DNA of 64,000 nt from Marinihelvus sp036351115. Lineage in GTDB: Bacteria > Pseudomonadota > Gammaproteobacteria > Xanthomonadales > SZUA-36. Of the stretch, positions 34,860-45,501 are shown one piece after another (position 1 is the first letter of the stretch; every line of letters begins with the position of its first letter). The stretch is from contig JAZBOL010000060.1 of the NCBI GenBank assembly GCA_036351115.1, positions 1 through 64,000 of the forward strand, in the 5' to 3' direction. The position numbers were made by a program, and so were the translations under genes. Under the pieces are notes generated by a model that was given only the letters and a program-made list of their open reading frames with translations, was not told the DNA's origin and ran no database searches.

Positions 34860-35096
34860 TCAGCCAGCGTCGAGAAATCGCGCCAGGTCCGCCTCGTCAA
34901 AGGGCCACCCGAGCTCCTCGCCCGAGGCCTCGAGGCGCAGCACCGGCACCCGGATGCCGTAGCGGTCGATGAGCGTGATGTCATCCTCGATGTCCACCAC
35001 GCGCACCGCGCGCTCCGGCGCCACGCGGGACAGCAAGTCTCCGGCCTCCTCGCAGAGATGACAGTCGGGCCGGGAGTAGAGAATTACCTGGCTCAT
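34860..35096 (-). CDS. Glutaredoxin-like family protein (DUF836 type)
   Basis: 78 residues, whole thioredoxin-like fold: VILYSRPDCHLCEEAGDLL with CxxC (C12 and C15), then VVDIEDDITLIDRYGIRVPVL with the conserved cis-Pro. Family members of this length are cytoplasmic and of unresolved redox partner. It converges on the PspC gene. Confidence 0.85.
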   Translation of the reverse strand: MSQVILYSRPDCHLCEEAGDLLSRVAPERAVRVVDIEDDITLIDRYGIRVPVLRLEASGEELGWPFDEADLARFLDAG

Positions 35097-35199
35097 GGCG
35101 TCATTGTAAGTGCTACTGCCGTGGCCGCCGCACTTTCCGCGTGGTCGCCGCGGTTCTAGAATGCCCCTCCCGGCCTCGCGAGACTCGCGGAGGAGTCAC

Positions 35200-36579
35200 A
35201 TGGCGGTCAGCGTCTTCGAACTGTTCAAAATCGGGATCGGCCCGTCCAGCTCCCACACCGTCGGCCCCATGCGGGCCGCACGCACCTTCGTGCGCCAGCT
35301 CGACAGCCAGGACCGGCTCGGCGCGGTGGCGCGGGTCAAGGTGACGCTCTACGGCTCCCTGGCGCACACGGGCCGTGGCCACGGCACGGACAAGGCCGTG
35401 ATCCTGGGACTTCTCGGCGACGCGCCGGACACGATCGACCCGGACACGATCGAGGGCAAGCTCGCCGCGGTCCGCGAGAGCGGTCGCCTGACCTTGCCGG
35501 ATGGACCACAGCTGAAATTCCGCGAGAAGCAGGACCTGGTGTTCAACAAACGGGAATCCCTGCCCTATCACCCCAACGGTATGCGCTTCATGGCCTTCGA
35601 CGGGGAAGGCACGCGCATCGCCGAACGGGACTACTACTCTGTCGGCGGCGGCTTCGTGGTCAATCACGACGCGGCGGCCGCGGACCGCATCGTCCGCGAC
35701 GACCGCCCCCTGCCCTACCCTTTCGAAACCGCGAGGGAGCTGCGCGAGCGCTGCAACGATTCCGGGCTGAGCATCAGCCAGGTCATGATGGCGAACGAGC
35801 AGGCCTGGCGCAGCAGGGAGGAAGTCCGCGAAGGGCTGCTGACCATCCACCGCGCCATGCAGTCCTGCATCGAGCGCGGCTGCCACAGTCCGGGCGTGTT
35901 GCCCGGCGGCCTCAAAGTCAAGCGCCGGGCGCCGACGCTGTACACCGCGCTGAAGAAGCGCGTGCCGACCCCGGGCGAAGCGTCCCTGGGCGCCCTCGAC
36001 TGGGTGAACCTGTACGCCCTCGCCGTGAACGAGGAGAACGCCGCCGGCGGGCGCGTGGTCACGGCCCCGACCAATGGCGCAGCGGGCATCATTCCCGCCG
36101 TGCTCGGCTACTACCTGAAATTCGTGGACGGCGCGGACGAGGACGGTGTCGTCGAGTTCCTGCTCACCGCCGGCGCCATCGGCATCCTGTACATGCTCAA
36201 TGCCTCCATCTCCGGCGCCGAGGTCGGCTGCCAGGGCGAAGTCGGCGTGGCCTGTTCCATGGCCGCCGGCGGCCTGACCGCCGCCATGGGCGGCACCCCG
36301 GCCCAGGTCGAGAACGCGGCGGAAATCGGCATGGAGCACAACCTCGGGCTGACCTGCGACCCGGTGGGCGGCCTGGTGCAGGTGCCCTGCATCGAGCGCA
36401 ACGCCATGGGCGCCGTCAAAGCCATCAACGCCCAGCGCCTGGCCCTCCGCGGGGATGGCGGACACATCGTCTCCCTCGACAAGGTCATCAAGACCATGGC
36501 GGACACGGGCAAGGACATGAAGCGCCAGTACAAGGAGACCTCCCGCGGCGGCCTCGCGGTGAACGTGATCGAGTGCTGA
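35200..36579 (+). CDS. sdaA: L-serine ammonia-lyase
   Basis: 459 residues, single-chain SdaA/SdaB type. VFELFKIGIGPSSSHTVGPMRAA opens the beta domain and TAPTNGAAGIIPAV marks the alpha domain; cysteines for the [4Fe-4S] cluster lie in SGAEVGCQGEVGVACSM and CDPVGGLVQVPCIERN. It deaminates L-serine to pyruvate and ammonia. AGGAG lies six bases before the ATG. Length agrees with E. coli SdaA (454). Confidence 0.94.
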   Translation: MAVSVFELFKIGIGPSSSHTVGPMRAARTFVRQLDSQDRLGAVARVKVTLYGSLAHTGRGHGTDKAVILGLLGDAPDTIDPDTIEGKLAAVRESGRLTLPDGPQLKFREKQDLVFNKRESLPYHPNGMRFMAFDGEGTRIAERDYYSVGGGFVVNHDAAAADRIVRDDRPLPYPFETARELRERCNDSGLSISQVMMANEQAWRSREEVREGLLTIHRAMQSCIERGCHSPGVLPGGLKVKRRAPTLYTALKKRVPTPGEASLGALDWVNLYALAVNEENAAGGRVVTAPTNGAAGIIPAVLGYYLKFVDGADEDGVVEFLLTAGAIGILYMLNASISGAEVGCQGEVGVACSMAAGGLTAAMGGTPAQVENAAEIGMEHNLGLTCDPVGGLVQVPCIERNAMGAVKAINAQRLALRGDGGHIVSLDKVIKTMADTGKDMKRQYKETSRGGLAVNVIEC

Positions 36580-36648
36580 GTCCCGATGCGGAACCCAACA
36601 CCGATCCATACTGCTGAACCTTTGCGCCGGGGGCGCACTCCAAGCCGC

Positions 36649-37614
36649 ATGCGAGGCCGGGAAAAGTCGCTCTGCCTGCCCCTGATCGCCCTGCTGACGC
36701 TCGCTTCAAGCTCGCTGGCGCTCGCCCAGGTTTACCACTGGGTCGATGAGGACGGCCTGCGCCACTACAGCGACCAGCGCCCGGACCCTGCCGAGGGCAT
36801 CGAGTCCGTCGAAACCCTCGGCATGCCGCACGAGCCCCGCAACATGGTTTCAGCCCGGCGCGGCGGCGAGCAACACCGGCCCCAGCACTTTTTTCGCAAC
36901 CACTACCACGGCCCGGCCCAGATCGAGCTGAGCCTGGCCGAGGCGGAGAACGTCACTGCCCACCCGGAACTGCCCGCGCGCTTCGTGCTGCCCGGCGACG
37001 CCGAGCGGGGACTGGTCATGTTCGGGGCCGTGGACCCGCAAAAAGCGTTCAGCTACCGCCTCGCCTACACACTGGTGCCCGGTGAGCCCTTCGAAACGCT
37101 GCCGGACGACCTCGATTACTACCCGCCCTTCGCGCGGGGCAAAACCTATCCCATCTCCCAGGGCATGGACGACGCACTGACCCACAGCGACGCCGCCAAC
37201 CGCTACGCCGTGGACATCGTCATGCCCCTGGGCACGCCCGTGCTGGCGGCCCGCGGCGGCATCGTGATGGAGAGCCAGGGCGCCTTTGCAGACAACGGCC
37301 GTAAGGACGAACGCTACCTCGACCGCGCCAACTTCATTCGCATGGTCCACGACGACGGCACCATGGCGATCTACGCCCACCTGCAGCAGCACAGCCTGCG
37401 CGTGCAGCCCGGCATGCGCATCCCCGCCGGGCACTGGATCGCGAATTCGGGCAACAGCGGGTACAGCTCGGGGCCGCATTTGCATTTTGTGGTGCAGATG
37501 AACATCGGGATGGCGCTCGAAGCCCTCCCCCTCCGCTTCCGCCAGCCCGACGGCTCCCGCCTGGACCCGGACCGGGCGCAGCCTCTGGAGGGCGTGCTGG
37601 CCTTCCGCCGCTGA
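36649..37614 (+). CDS. M23 family metallopeptidase with DUF4124 domain, exported
   Basis: 321 residues from the chosen ATG (an ATG at 36586 would add 21 residues before the signal). The signal peptide ends near SLALAQ. A DUF4124 segment follows (VYHWVDEDGLRHYSDQRP). The C-terminal LytM/M23 domain has HSDAANRYAVDIVMPLGTPV with its first zinc His and Asp, MAIYAHLQQHSL and SGPHLHF, so the zinc site is complete. It probably cleaves peptidoglycan cross-links in the periplasm. The last ~18 residues are encoded by DNA that is repeated in inverted orientation at 37748-37797. Confidence 0.85.
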   Translation: MRGREKSLCLPLIALLTLASSSLALAQVYHWVDEDGLRHYSDQRPDPAEGIESVETLGMPHEPRNMVSARRGGEQHRPQHFFRNHYHGPAQIELSLAEAENVTAHPELPARFVLPGDAERGLVMFGAVDPQKAFSYRLAYTLVPGEPFETLPDDLDYYPPFARGKTYPISQGMDDALTHSDAANRYAVDIVMPLGTPVLAARGGIVMESQGAFADNGRKDERYLDRANFIRMVHDDGTMAIYAHLQQHSLRVQPGMRIPAGHWIANSGNSGYSSGPHLHFVVQMNIGMALEALPLRFRQPDGSRLDPDRAQPLEGVLAFRR

Positions 37615-37627
37615 GGTCTCAGGGACA

Positions 37628-37735
37628 GGCGGTGACGTACCCCCTGGTCTGGGACACGCCGTGAATACGTCCCTGTAGGCTCGTCGGCGGCATCCCTGCC
37701 GCCGACGGTCCCAGACCAGGGGGTGCGCCACCGCC
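37628..37735. repeat. Repeat element copy 1: 52-bp GTAG-hairpin core in 28-bp locus-specific inverted repeats
   Basis: Arms 37628-37655 and 37708-37735 are inverted copies (26 of 28 match). The core (37656-37707) has GTAG at 37675-37678, then a 9-base stem (37683-37691 with 37698-37706). The core matches copies 2 and 3; the arms do not. It lies just past the M23 stop. The 427-base gap 37615-38041 holds this, an inverted M23 tail and copy 2, and no gene. Confidence 0.85.
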
Positions 37736-37747
37736 TCTGCAATATCG

Positions 37748-37797
37748 GAGCGCCGGAAGGCCAGCACGCCCGGCAGCGGGGCCCGGTCAGGGTCCAG
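37748..37797 (-). pseudogene. Inverted fragment of the M23 gene 3' end
   Basis: 37748-37770 matches 37591-37613 in inverted orientation at 21 of 23 bases; 37781-37797 matches 37561-37577 at 16 of 17. Read on the minus strand it would encode LDPDRAPLPGVLAFRR, an echo of the M23 C-terminus. It surrounds repeat copy 1 symmetrically. Confidence 0.8.
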
Positions 37798-37922
37798 GAG
37801 GAAGCGCCAGGCTGCGCGAACAGCGCAGCCCCAGCCCTTCTCGCTGGTCTGGGCGAACACAAATGCTGCGGCGCCTTCCCCCAGAAACTTCGAACCCGAA
37901 TCCGGCGTACTCGATGCAGCGA

Positions 37923-38030
37923 GGCTCGGGTGTGCCTATGCATTCAGGACCTTCGGCGACAGGGACGTCGCCGAAGAGCCTACAGGGATGTATTTACGGC
38001 GTGTCCTGAATGCATAGGCACACCCGAGCC
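37923..38030. repeat. Repeat element copy 2: 52-bp core in perfect 28-bp inverted repeats
   Basis: Arms 37923-37950 and 38003-38030 are perfect inverted copies (28 of 28). The core 37951-38002 has the 10-base stem 37951-37960/37967-37976 and GTAG on the minus strand (37980-37983), so it is oriented opposite to copy 1. It sits between the convergent M23 and CBS genes and could also act as a terminator. Confidence 0.88.
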
Positions 38031-38041
38031 CCTGCCCCGAT

Positions 38042-38479
38042 CTACACGTCGGATTCGGGTTCGAAGTCTTCCAGCTGTTCGAGTAGGTTGATCGCCACCC
38101 CCACGAAATCCGTGTCGGTCACAATGCCGACGAGCTTGCCGTCGTCGACCACCGGCAGGCAGCCGATCTTGTGACGCTCGAGGTACAGGGCGGCCTGGCG
38201 AAGGCTGGCGTGGGAGGGGACCGTGTCGATTTCCGTGACCATGGCATCTTCCACGGGGAAATGGGCGACCTCGAGCTGGGAGTCGCGGTCCTTGAGGATG
38301 GAGTCGGAGGCGGCCAGCACGTCACTCTGGGTCAGCAGGCCCACGAGACGGCCGTCGTCGTCGACCACGGGCAGGTGGCGGATGCGGTGCTCTTTCATGA
38401 GCTCGCCGGCGTGGTAGAGGCTTGAAGACGGGTGCACGGTGATGAGCTCCGTGGCCATGATCGTGTCGAGGTCAAACAT
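38042..38479 (-). CDS. CBS-domain pair protein
   Basis: 145 residues made only of two CBS domains: TIMATELITVHPSSSL to HLPVVDDDGRLVGLLTQSDVL, and AMVTEIDTVPSHASL to CLPVVDDGKLVGIVTDTDFV. The GLLTQSDV and GIVTDTDF ends are the adenosyl-ligand signature. It probably binds AMP, ATP or S-adenosylmethionine and regulates an unknown partner. It is not linked to neighbours by operon spacing. Confidence 0.88.
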   Translation of the reverse strand: MFDLDTIMATELITVHPSSSLYHAGELMKEHRIRHLPVVDDDGRLVGLLTQSDVLAASDSILKDRDSQLEVAHFPVEDAMVTEIDTVPSHASLRQAALYLERHKIGCLPVVDDGKLVGIVTDTDFVGVAINLLEQLEDFEPESDV

Positions 38480-38745
38480 TCCGCTCCTCCAGGAGTTGGT
38501 TGATTCCGGTGGCCTGTCCTCATTCTAGGTGGTTTCTCGCGCTCGGCGGATTGACCGACATCAAGCGGCCGGGGGTAGCCGCAGTCCGGAGGTCCGGCGA
38601 GACTGGAGCGGGGGCCAACGCGGGTGGGCAGCACGGCCCGGGCAGCGGCCTCTGGTAGAATGCAGCGCTTTTTTGCCGCAGGCCCTCGGGCGCAGCGCTG
38701 GCAGCGTTTGAGCAGCGGCGCCTTATCGAATCGAAAAACGAGTTC

Positions 38746-40356
<1,611 letters not shown>

Positions 40357-40414
40357 GGCTTCGTGCGGAGCGAAATGCATTGAAGAGAACCGTTCCGCCC
40401 ATCGAGCTTCGCCC

Positions 40415-41764
40415 GTGAGCACGGCCACGCGCCGCTGGATGCCCGACCGGGCGCGGCGCGGGGCCATCTGGGCCATTTCCCTGCCGATCATGGGCGGCAT
40501 GATGTCGCAGAATGTCCTCAACCTCGTGGACATCGGCATGGTGGGTCGCCTCGGGGACGCAGCCCTCGCCGCCACGGGCCTGGGCGGCTTCGCCAACTAC
40601 CTCGCCATCGCTTTCATCATCGGCCTGTCCGCCGGTGTGCAGGCCCTGGCCGCGCGCCGCCTCGGCGAAGGCCGGGAAAAGGAAACGGCCGTTCCCCTCA
40701 ACGGCGGGCTGCTGCTCTCCCTGGTGCTCGGCGTACCGTTGTGCGTGGCGCTTTACCTGGCCACGCCCTGGGCGTTCCAGTTCCTGGCCGAGGACCCGGC
40801 CGTGGCGGAGCTCGGCGCTCCCTACCTGCAGGTCCGGCTGCTCTCCATGGTCGCCGTGGGCATGAATTTCTCCTTCCGCGGCTACTGGAGCGCCGTGCAC
40901 ATGACGGGAATCTACCTGCGCACCCTGCTCATCATGCACGCCGTGAACATCTTCCTGAACTGGCTGCTGATCTTCGGCAACCTCGGTGCGCCGGAGCTGG
41001 GGGTCTACGGTGCGGGCCTGGCCACGACCCTGTCCCTGTACCTGGGCACTTCGCTGTATTTCTGGTTCGCCTGGCGCCATGCCCGGCAGCGCGGCTTCCT
41101 GGAGCGCGTTCCCGCGCGCAGCACCCTGTGGCAGCAGTTCACCCTGTCCCTGCCCTCCAGCCTGCAGCAGCTCTTCTTCGCCGCCGGCCTGGTGGCCCTC
41201 GTGTGGATTGTCGGCCGAATCGGCACCGCGGAAGTGGCCGCCGTGAACGTGCTCATGACCTTCCACATCACGGCCCTGCTGCCGGCCTTCGGGGTGGCCC
41301 TGGCCTGCACGACCCTGGTGGGCAACGCCCTGGGCCGTAAGGATGAGGACGACGCCGCCCGCTGGGGCTGGGACTGCGCCGTGCTCACGCTCATTTACGG
41401 CCTTGTGCTCAGCGTCGTTCTCGTGCTCTTCGCCAATCCGATCCTGGGCGTGTTCCTGACCAACCCGGACACGCGCGAACTGGCCTACTGGCCCATGGTG
41501 CTCTGGGCGCTCATGGTCGGCTTCGACTGCGCCGGCATGGTGCTCATGAACGCCCTCATCGGCGCCGGCGCCACGCGCCAGGCCATGTGGATCAGCGTCA
41601 TCGCCCAGTGGGTCTTCTTCCTGCCCGCCGCCTGGATCGTCGGGCCGGTCCTCGGCTTTGGACTCCTCGGCGTCTGGATCGTCAACGGGCTCTACCGCTT
41701 CGGGCAGGCCGCGGTGCTTGCCCGCCAGTGGGCGGCCCGAACCTGGACCGGCATTGAGATCTGA
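40415..41764 (+). CDS. MATE family efflux transporter
   Basis: 449 residues, about twelve membrane helices in two homologous halves; each half starts with the typical SLPIMGGMMSQNVLNLVDIGMVGRLG and SLPSSLQQLFFAAGLVALVWIVGRIG. It exports cationic compounds with Na+ or H+. The start is GTG; an ATG at 40439 is an alternative. Substrate cannot be read from sequence. Repeat copy 3 lies just downstream. Confidence 0.88.
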   Translation: MSTATRRWMPDRARRGAIWAISLPIMGGMMSQNVLNLVDIGMVGRLGDAALAATGLGGFANYLAIAFIIGLSAGVQALAARRLGEGREKETAVPLNGGLLLSLVLGVPLCVALYLATPWAFQFLAEDPAVAELGAPYLQVRLLSMVAVGMNFSFRGYWSAVHMTGIYLRTLLIMHAVNIFLNWLLIFGNLGAPELGVYGAGLATTLSLYLGTSLYFWFAWRHARQRGFLERVPARSTLWQQFTLSLPSSLQQLFFAAGLVALVWIVGRIGTAEVAAVNVLMTFHITALLPAFGVALACTTLVGNALGRKDEDDAARWGWDCAVLTLIYGLVLSVVLVLFANPILGVFLTNPDTRELAYWPMVLWALMVGFDCAGMVLMNALIGAGATRQAMWISVIAQWVFFLPAAWIVGPVLGFGLLGVWIVNGLYRFGQAAVLARQWAARTWTGIEI

Positions 41765-41827
41765 GGGTTCAGGAAGAGGCCTGGGGTCTTCCCCTCTTTT
41801 CAGGGCACGCCGTTCGTGATGTTCAGG

Positions 41828-41933
41828 GTGGCGGTGGCCCCGGTCTAACTGGACCTTCGGCGACAAGGATGTCGCCGAAGAGCCTACAGGGACGTACTTG
41901 TAGCGTGTCCAGTTCGACCGGGGCCACCGCCAC
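41828..41933. repeat. Repeat element copy 3: 52-bp core in 27-bp locus-specific inverted repeats
   Basis: Arms 41828-41854 and 41907-41933 are inverted copies (26 of 27). The core 41855-41906 has the stem 41855-41864/41871-41880, and GTAG on the minus strand (41884-41887), the same orientation as copy 2. It is again just after a stop codon, that of the MATE gene. Confidence 0.87.
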
Positions 41934-42021
41934 ACCCTCCTCACGACCTGATATGCGGACGGCAGAAATTGCGTGTGTTGGGGTAGGAGTGCCGGAATTG
42001 ATCGGGTCTCCGGGAGGCATC

Positions 42022-42171
42022 ATGAAAGCGTTCTTACGGAAGACCGAGGCGAGGAAAATCGCGCTGTTTGCGCTGTTCACCGCTGGAGTGCTGTTTCTCC
42101 TGCACCTGGATGCGCGGGCCGAACCGGATCACGCCACCGCTGCGGCGACGGTCGAGCTGCCCGACCCCTAA
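42022..42171 (+). CDS. Small exported peptide, unknown function
   Basis: 49 residues: basic start (MKAFLRKTEARK), one hydrophobic segment (IALFALFTAGVLFLLHL) ending DARAE, a probable signal cleavage site, then a short acidic tail. GGGAGG precedes the ATG by five bases and a GC-rich hairpin follows, so it is likely expressed. It may be a short membrane-associated protein. No homology is evident to me. Confidence 0.5.
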   Translation: MKAFLRKTEARKIALFALFTAGVLFLLHLDARAEPDHATAAATVELPDP

Positions 42172-42206
42172 ACTTCCGCTGAGCGGCCCCCATCCAGCCT
42201 GAGTCG

Positions 42207-42230
42207 AACCCCGGCCCGCGCGCCGGGGTT
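42207..42230 (+). terminator. Terminator-like hairpin
   Basis: AACCCCGGC (42207-42215) pairs with GCCGGGGTT (42222-42230) around CCGCGC, followed by only one more T. The stem is strong but the T-tract weak; it lies 36 bases after the small exported peptide gene. Confidence 0.5.
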
Positions 42231-42327
42231 TGCCGTCCATCCCCGCAGGGGCTACATTCCCCTTCCATGAGCAAGCGCGGACCGCGTCTCGCGGCTTGCG
42301 CCCGGCCATTTCGTTTCAGGGGACTTC

Positions 42328-43602
42328 ATGATCGGCAACATCGCGTTCGGCCTGTTCGGCCTCCTGGTACTCCTGTCGCTTGCCTGGGTGCTGTCCCTGG
42401 ACCGCCGTGCCGTCAACTGGAAGCTCGTGGCCGGCGGGATCGGACTGCAGCTGTTCTTCGCCATCATCGTGATCCTGGTGCCCGGCGGGCGGGCGGTGTT
42501 CGATTTCCTGTCGTCCCTGTTCGTCAAGGTCGTCGGCTTCGCGCTGGTGGGCTCGCAGTTCATCTTCAACGACCTGGCCGATGCGGGGCAGTTCGGATTC
42601 GTCTTCGCGTTCCAGGTCTTGCCCACCATCATCTTCTTCGCGGCGCTCATGGGCGTGCTGTATCACCTCGGATTCATGCAGAAGATCGTCCAGGGCATGG
42701 CCTGGGTGATGCAGAAGATTCTCGGCGTGTCCGGCTCCGAATCCCTGGCGGTGGCGGCGAACGTGTTCGTGGGCCAGACGGAGGCGCCGCTGGTGGTGCG
42801 CCCCTATATCGCCCGCATGACCGAATCGGAGCTGTTCACCATGATGGTCGGCGGCATGGCCACCATCGCCGGCGCCGTGCTGGCGGCCTACATCGCCCTG
42901 CTCGGCGGTCCGGACCCGGAGCAGCAGCTGTACTATGCGAGACACCTGCTGGCGGCCAGCGTCATGGCCGCCCCCGCCACCATCGTGATCGCCAAGATCC
43001 TGCGCCCGGAAACGGGGGAATCGCTCACCATGGGCACGGTGAAACTGCACGTGGAGAAGACCGCCGGCAACACGATCGAGGCCGCGGCCAATGGCGCCGC
43101 CGACGGCCTGAAGCTCGCCCTGAACGTGGGCGCCATGCTGCTGGCCTTTATCGCCCTGATCGCCATGATCGACTGGCCCCTGGGCTGGATCGGTGAAGTG
43201 ACGGGCCTGCAGACGGCCCTGGGCGAACCCCTGACGCTCAAGCTGATTCTCGGCTACCTGCTGGCGCCCCTGGCCTGGGTCATTGGCGTACCGGCGCAGG
43301 ACATCGTGGTCGTGGGCGGCCTCATCGGCGAAAAGGTCATCGCCAACGAATTCGTCGCCTATTCCAGCCTGAACGAGATCAAGGACACGCTGGATCAGCA
43401 GAGCGTACTGATATCCACCTATGCCCTGTGCGGCTTCGCCAATTTCTCCTCCATCGCCATCCAGATCGGCGGCATCGGCGGGCTGGCGCCGGAGCGGCGG
43501 GCGGACATTGCCCGCCTCGGGCTGCGCGCCGTGGTCGGCGGCACCCTGGCGACGATGATGACGGCCACGATCGCCGGCGTCCTCACGACCCTCGCGGGCT
43601 AG
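42328..43602 (+). CDS. nupC: Concentrative nucleoside transporter (CNT family)
   Basis: 424 residues with ~10 membrane helices. ANVFVGQTEAPLVVRPYIARMT is the hallmark CNT loop, and TMMVGGMATIAGAVLAAYI follows. The C-terminal NFSSIAIQIGGIGGLAPERR is also typical. It brings nucleosides in with H+ or Na+. A 12-base gap separates it from the MFS-acyltransferase gene downstream. The gene symbol is by family; substrate range is not resolved. Confidence 0.9.
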   Translation: MIGNIAFGLFGLLVLLSLAWVLSLDRRAVNWKLVAGGIGLQLFFAIIVILVPGGRAVFDFLSSLFVKVVGFALVGSQFIFNDLADAGQFGFVFAFQVLPTIIFFAALMGVLYHLGFMQKIVQGMAWVMQKILGVSGSESLAVAANVFVGQTEAPLVVRPYIARMTESELFTMMVGGMATIAGAVLAAYIALLGGPDPEQQLYYARHLLAASVMAAPATIVIAKILRPETGESLTMGTVKLHVEKTAGNTIEAAANGAADGLKLALNVGAMLLAFIALIAMIDWPLGWIGEVTGLQTALGEPLTLKLILGYLLAPLAWVIGVPAQDIVVVGGLIGEKVIANEFVAYSSLNEIKDTLDQQSVLISTYALCGFANFSSIAIQIGGIGGLAPERRADIARLGLRAVVGGTLATMMTATIAGVLTTLAG

Positions 43603-43613
43603 GGTCGCGGCGC

Positions 43614-45494
43614 ATGGGAAGGCACTCGCAGTTTTCCCTGTTCCGCGAGCGGCGCTTCCTGCCCTATTTCCTGGTGCAGGGCCTGGGCGCACTCAACGAC
43701 AACATTTTCAAGAACGCCCTCGCCGCCCTGCTGGTGTTCCAGGCCAGCAGCCTGGCCGGCATGAACACGGACCAGCTGGTGAATTTCAGCGCCATGGTGT
43801 TCATCCTGCCCTTTTTCCTCTTCTCCGCGCTCTTCGGCCAGTTCGCGGACAAGTTCGAAAAATCCCGGCAGATCCGTCGGGTCAAGCTCTTCGAGATGGT
43901 GATCATGGCCCTGGCGACCCTGGGTTTCTGGATCGGCTCCCTGCCCCTGCTGTTCACCGTGCTGTTCCTGCTCGGGCTGCAGTCCACGATCTTCGGGCCC
44001 ATCAAGTACGGGCTCCTGCCCCAGGTGCTCAAGCGCGAGGAGCTGGTGGGGGGCAATGCCCTGGTGGAGATGGGCACCTTCGTCGCGATCCTCGCCGGCA
44101 CGATCGCCGGCCCGCTCCTCGCCGGCATCGAGGCGCCCTGGCCGGTATGGGTCAGCGGCACGGCGCTGGCCGTGGCCGCCGTGGGTTACCTCGCCAGCCT
44201 GCGCATCCCGGAAATCCCCGCGGTGGATCCGGCGCTGAAGATCAACTGGAACGTGGCCACGGAGACCGTACGGAACATCCGCTTCATCAATCAGAACCGC
44301 ACCGTGCTCAACAGCGTGCTGGGCATTTCCTGGTTCTGGTTCTTTGGTGCAACGGTGCTGGTGCAGATTCCCAGCTATTCGCAGAACGTGCTCGGCGGCG
44401 ACGCCCAGCTCATGGCTTTTCTCCTGGGGCTCTTTATCGTCGGCATCAGCGCCGGCTCCCTCCTGTGCGAGCGGCTTTCCGGCGGCGACGTGGAGATCGG
44501 CCTCGTGCCGCTGGGCTCCATCGGGCTGACCATTTTCACCATCGATCTCGCCTTCGCGAGCCCCGCGTCGCCGACGCCGGGCCTGACGATCGGCGCGTTC
44601 CTGGCGGAGCCGGGTAACTGGCGCCTGGTCCTGGACCTGCTCATGATCGGTGGCTTCGGCGGCTTCTACATCGTCCCGCTGTATGCCCTGGTGCAGGCGC
44701 GCTCCGATGCCTCGCGCCGGTCACGGGTCATCGCCGGCAACAACATTCTGAATGCCCTGTTCATGGTTGTGTCGGCGCTCTTCGCCATCGTCCTCCTCGG
44801 CAGCGCGGGCTTTTCCATCCCCCAGCTGTTCCTGGCTTCCGCCGTGCTCAACGCCGTGGTCGCCATCTACATCTACACCCTGGTGCCGGAATTCCTGCTG
44901 CGATTTCTCAGCTGGATCCTGATCCACACGATTTATCGCGTGCAGACCCGGGGGCTGTACCACATCCCGGACGAAGGTCCGGTGCTGCTGGCCGCCAACC
45001 ACGTGTCCTTCGTGGATCCGCTCATCGTCGGCGGCCTCGTGCGCCGCCCGGTGCGCTTCGTCATGTACCAGGGCATCTACAACACGCCGGTGCTGCGCTG
45101 GCTGTTCGACGCCGGCAAGGCCATTCCCATCGGTTCGGGCAAGACCCACCCGGACGTGCTGACCCAGGCCTTCGAGCGCATCGATGCGGAGCTGGCGAAG
45201 GGTCAACCGGTCGGCATCTTTCCCGAGGGCGGCATCACCCGGGACGGGGAAATCCAGCCGTTCCGGCCGGGCATCGAAAAAATCCTCGAACGTCGGCCGG
45301 TTCCCGTGGTGCCCATGGCGCTGTGCTTTCTCTGGGGCTCGCTCTTCAGCCGCCGGGACCCGCTGCACAAGCGACGGCCGACCAAGCTGTTCAAGCCCGT
45401 GGAGCTGCGTATCGGGGAGCCGATTCCGCCCGAAGAGGCGACGGCGGCGCGGATCGAAGCGGCGGTGAGGGAACTGCGCGGCGAAGATCGCTAG
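43614..45494 (+). CDS. MFS (LplT-like) transporter fused to PlsC-type acyltransferase
   Basis: 626 residues. The first ~430 are a 12-helix MFS transporter resembling the lysophospholipid flippase LplT (LVQGLGALNDNIFKNALAALLVF; STIFGPIKYGLLPQVL). From ~445 a soluble PlsC domain starts; NHVSFVD holds the HX4D pair (H463, D468) and FPEGGITRDGE is the glycerol-phosphate motif. A likely role is to take up and re-acylate lysophospholipids. Unlike E. coli Aas it has no acyl-ACP synthetase (AMP ligase) part, so acyl-ACP or acyl-CoA must come from elsewhere. Confidence 0.87.
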   Translation: MGRHSQFSLFRERRFLPYFLVQGLGALNDNIFKNALAALLVFQASSLAGMNTDQLVNFSAMVFILPFFLFSALFGQFADKFEKSRQIRRVKLFEMVIMALATLGFWIGSLPLLFTVLFLLGLQSTIFGPIKYGLLPQVLKREELVGGNALVEMGTFVAILAGTIAGPLLAGIEAPWPVWVSGTALAVAAVGYLASLRIPEIPAVDPALKINWNVATETVRNIRFINQNRTVLNSVLGISWFWFFGATVLVQIPSYSQNVLGGDAQLMAFLLGLFIVGISAGSLLCERLSGGDVEIGLVPLGSIGLTIFTIDLAFASPASPTPGLTIGAFLAEPGNWRLVLDLLMIGGFGGFYIVPLYALVQARSDASRRSRVIAGNNILNALFMVVSALFAIVLLGSAGFSIPQLFLASAVLNAVVAIYIYTLVPEFLLRFLSWILIHTIYRVQTRGLYHIPDEGPVLLAANHVSFVDPLIVGGLVRRPVRFVMYQGIYNTPVLRWLFDAGKAIPIGSGKTHPDVLTQAFERIDAELAKGQPVGIFPEGGITRDGEIQPFRPGIEKILERRPVPVVPMALCFLWGSLFSRRDPLHKRRPTKLFKPVELRIGEPIPPEEATAARIEAAVRELRGEDR

Positions 45495-45501
45495 GCGGCG
45501 C

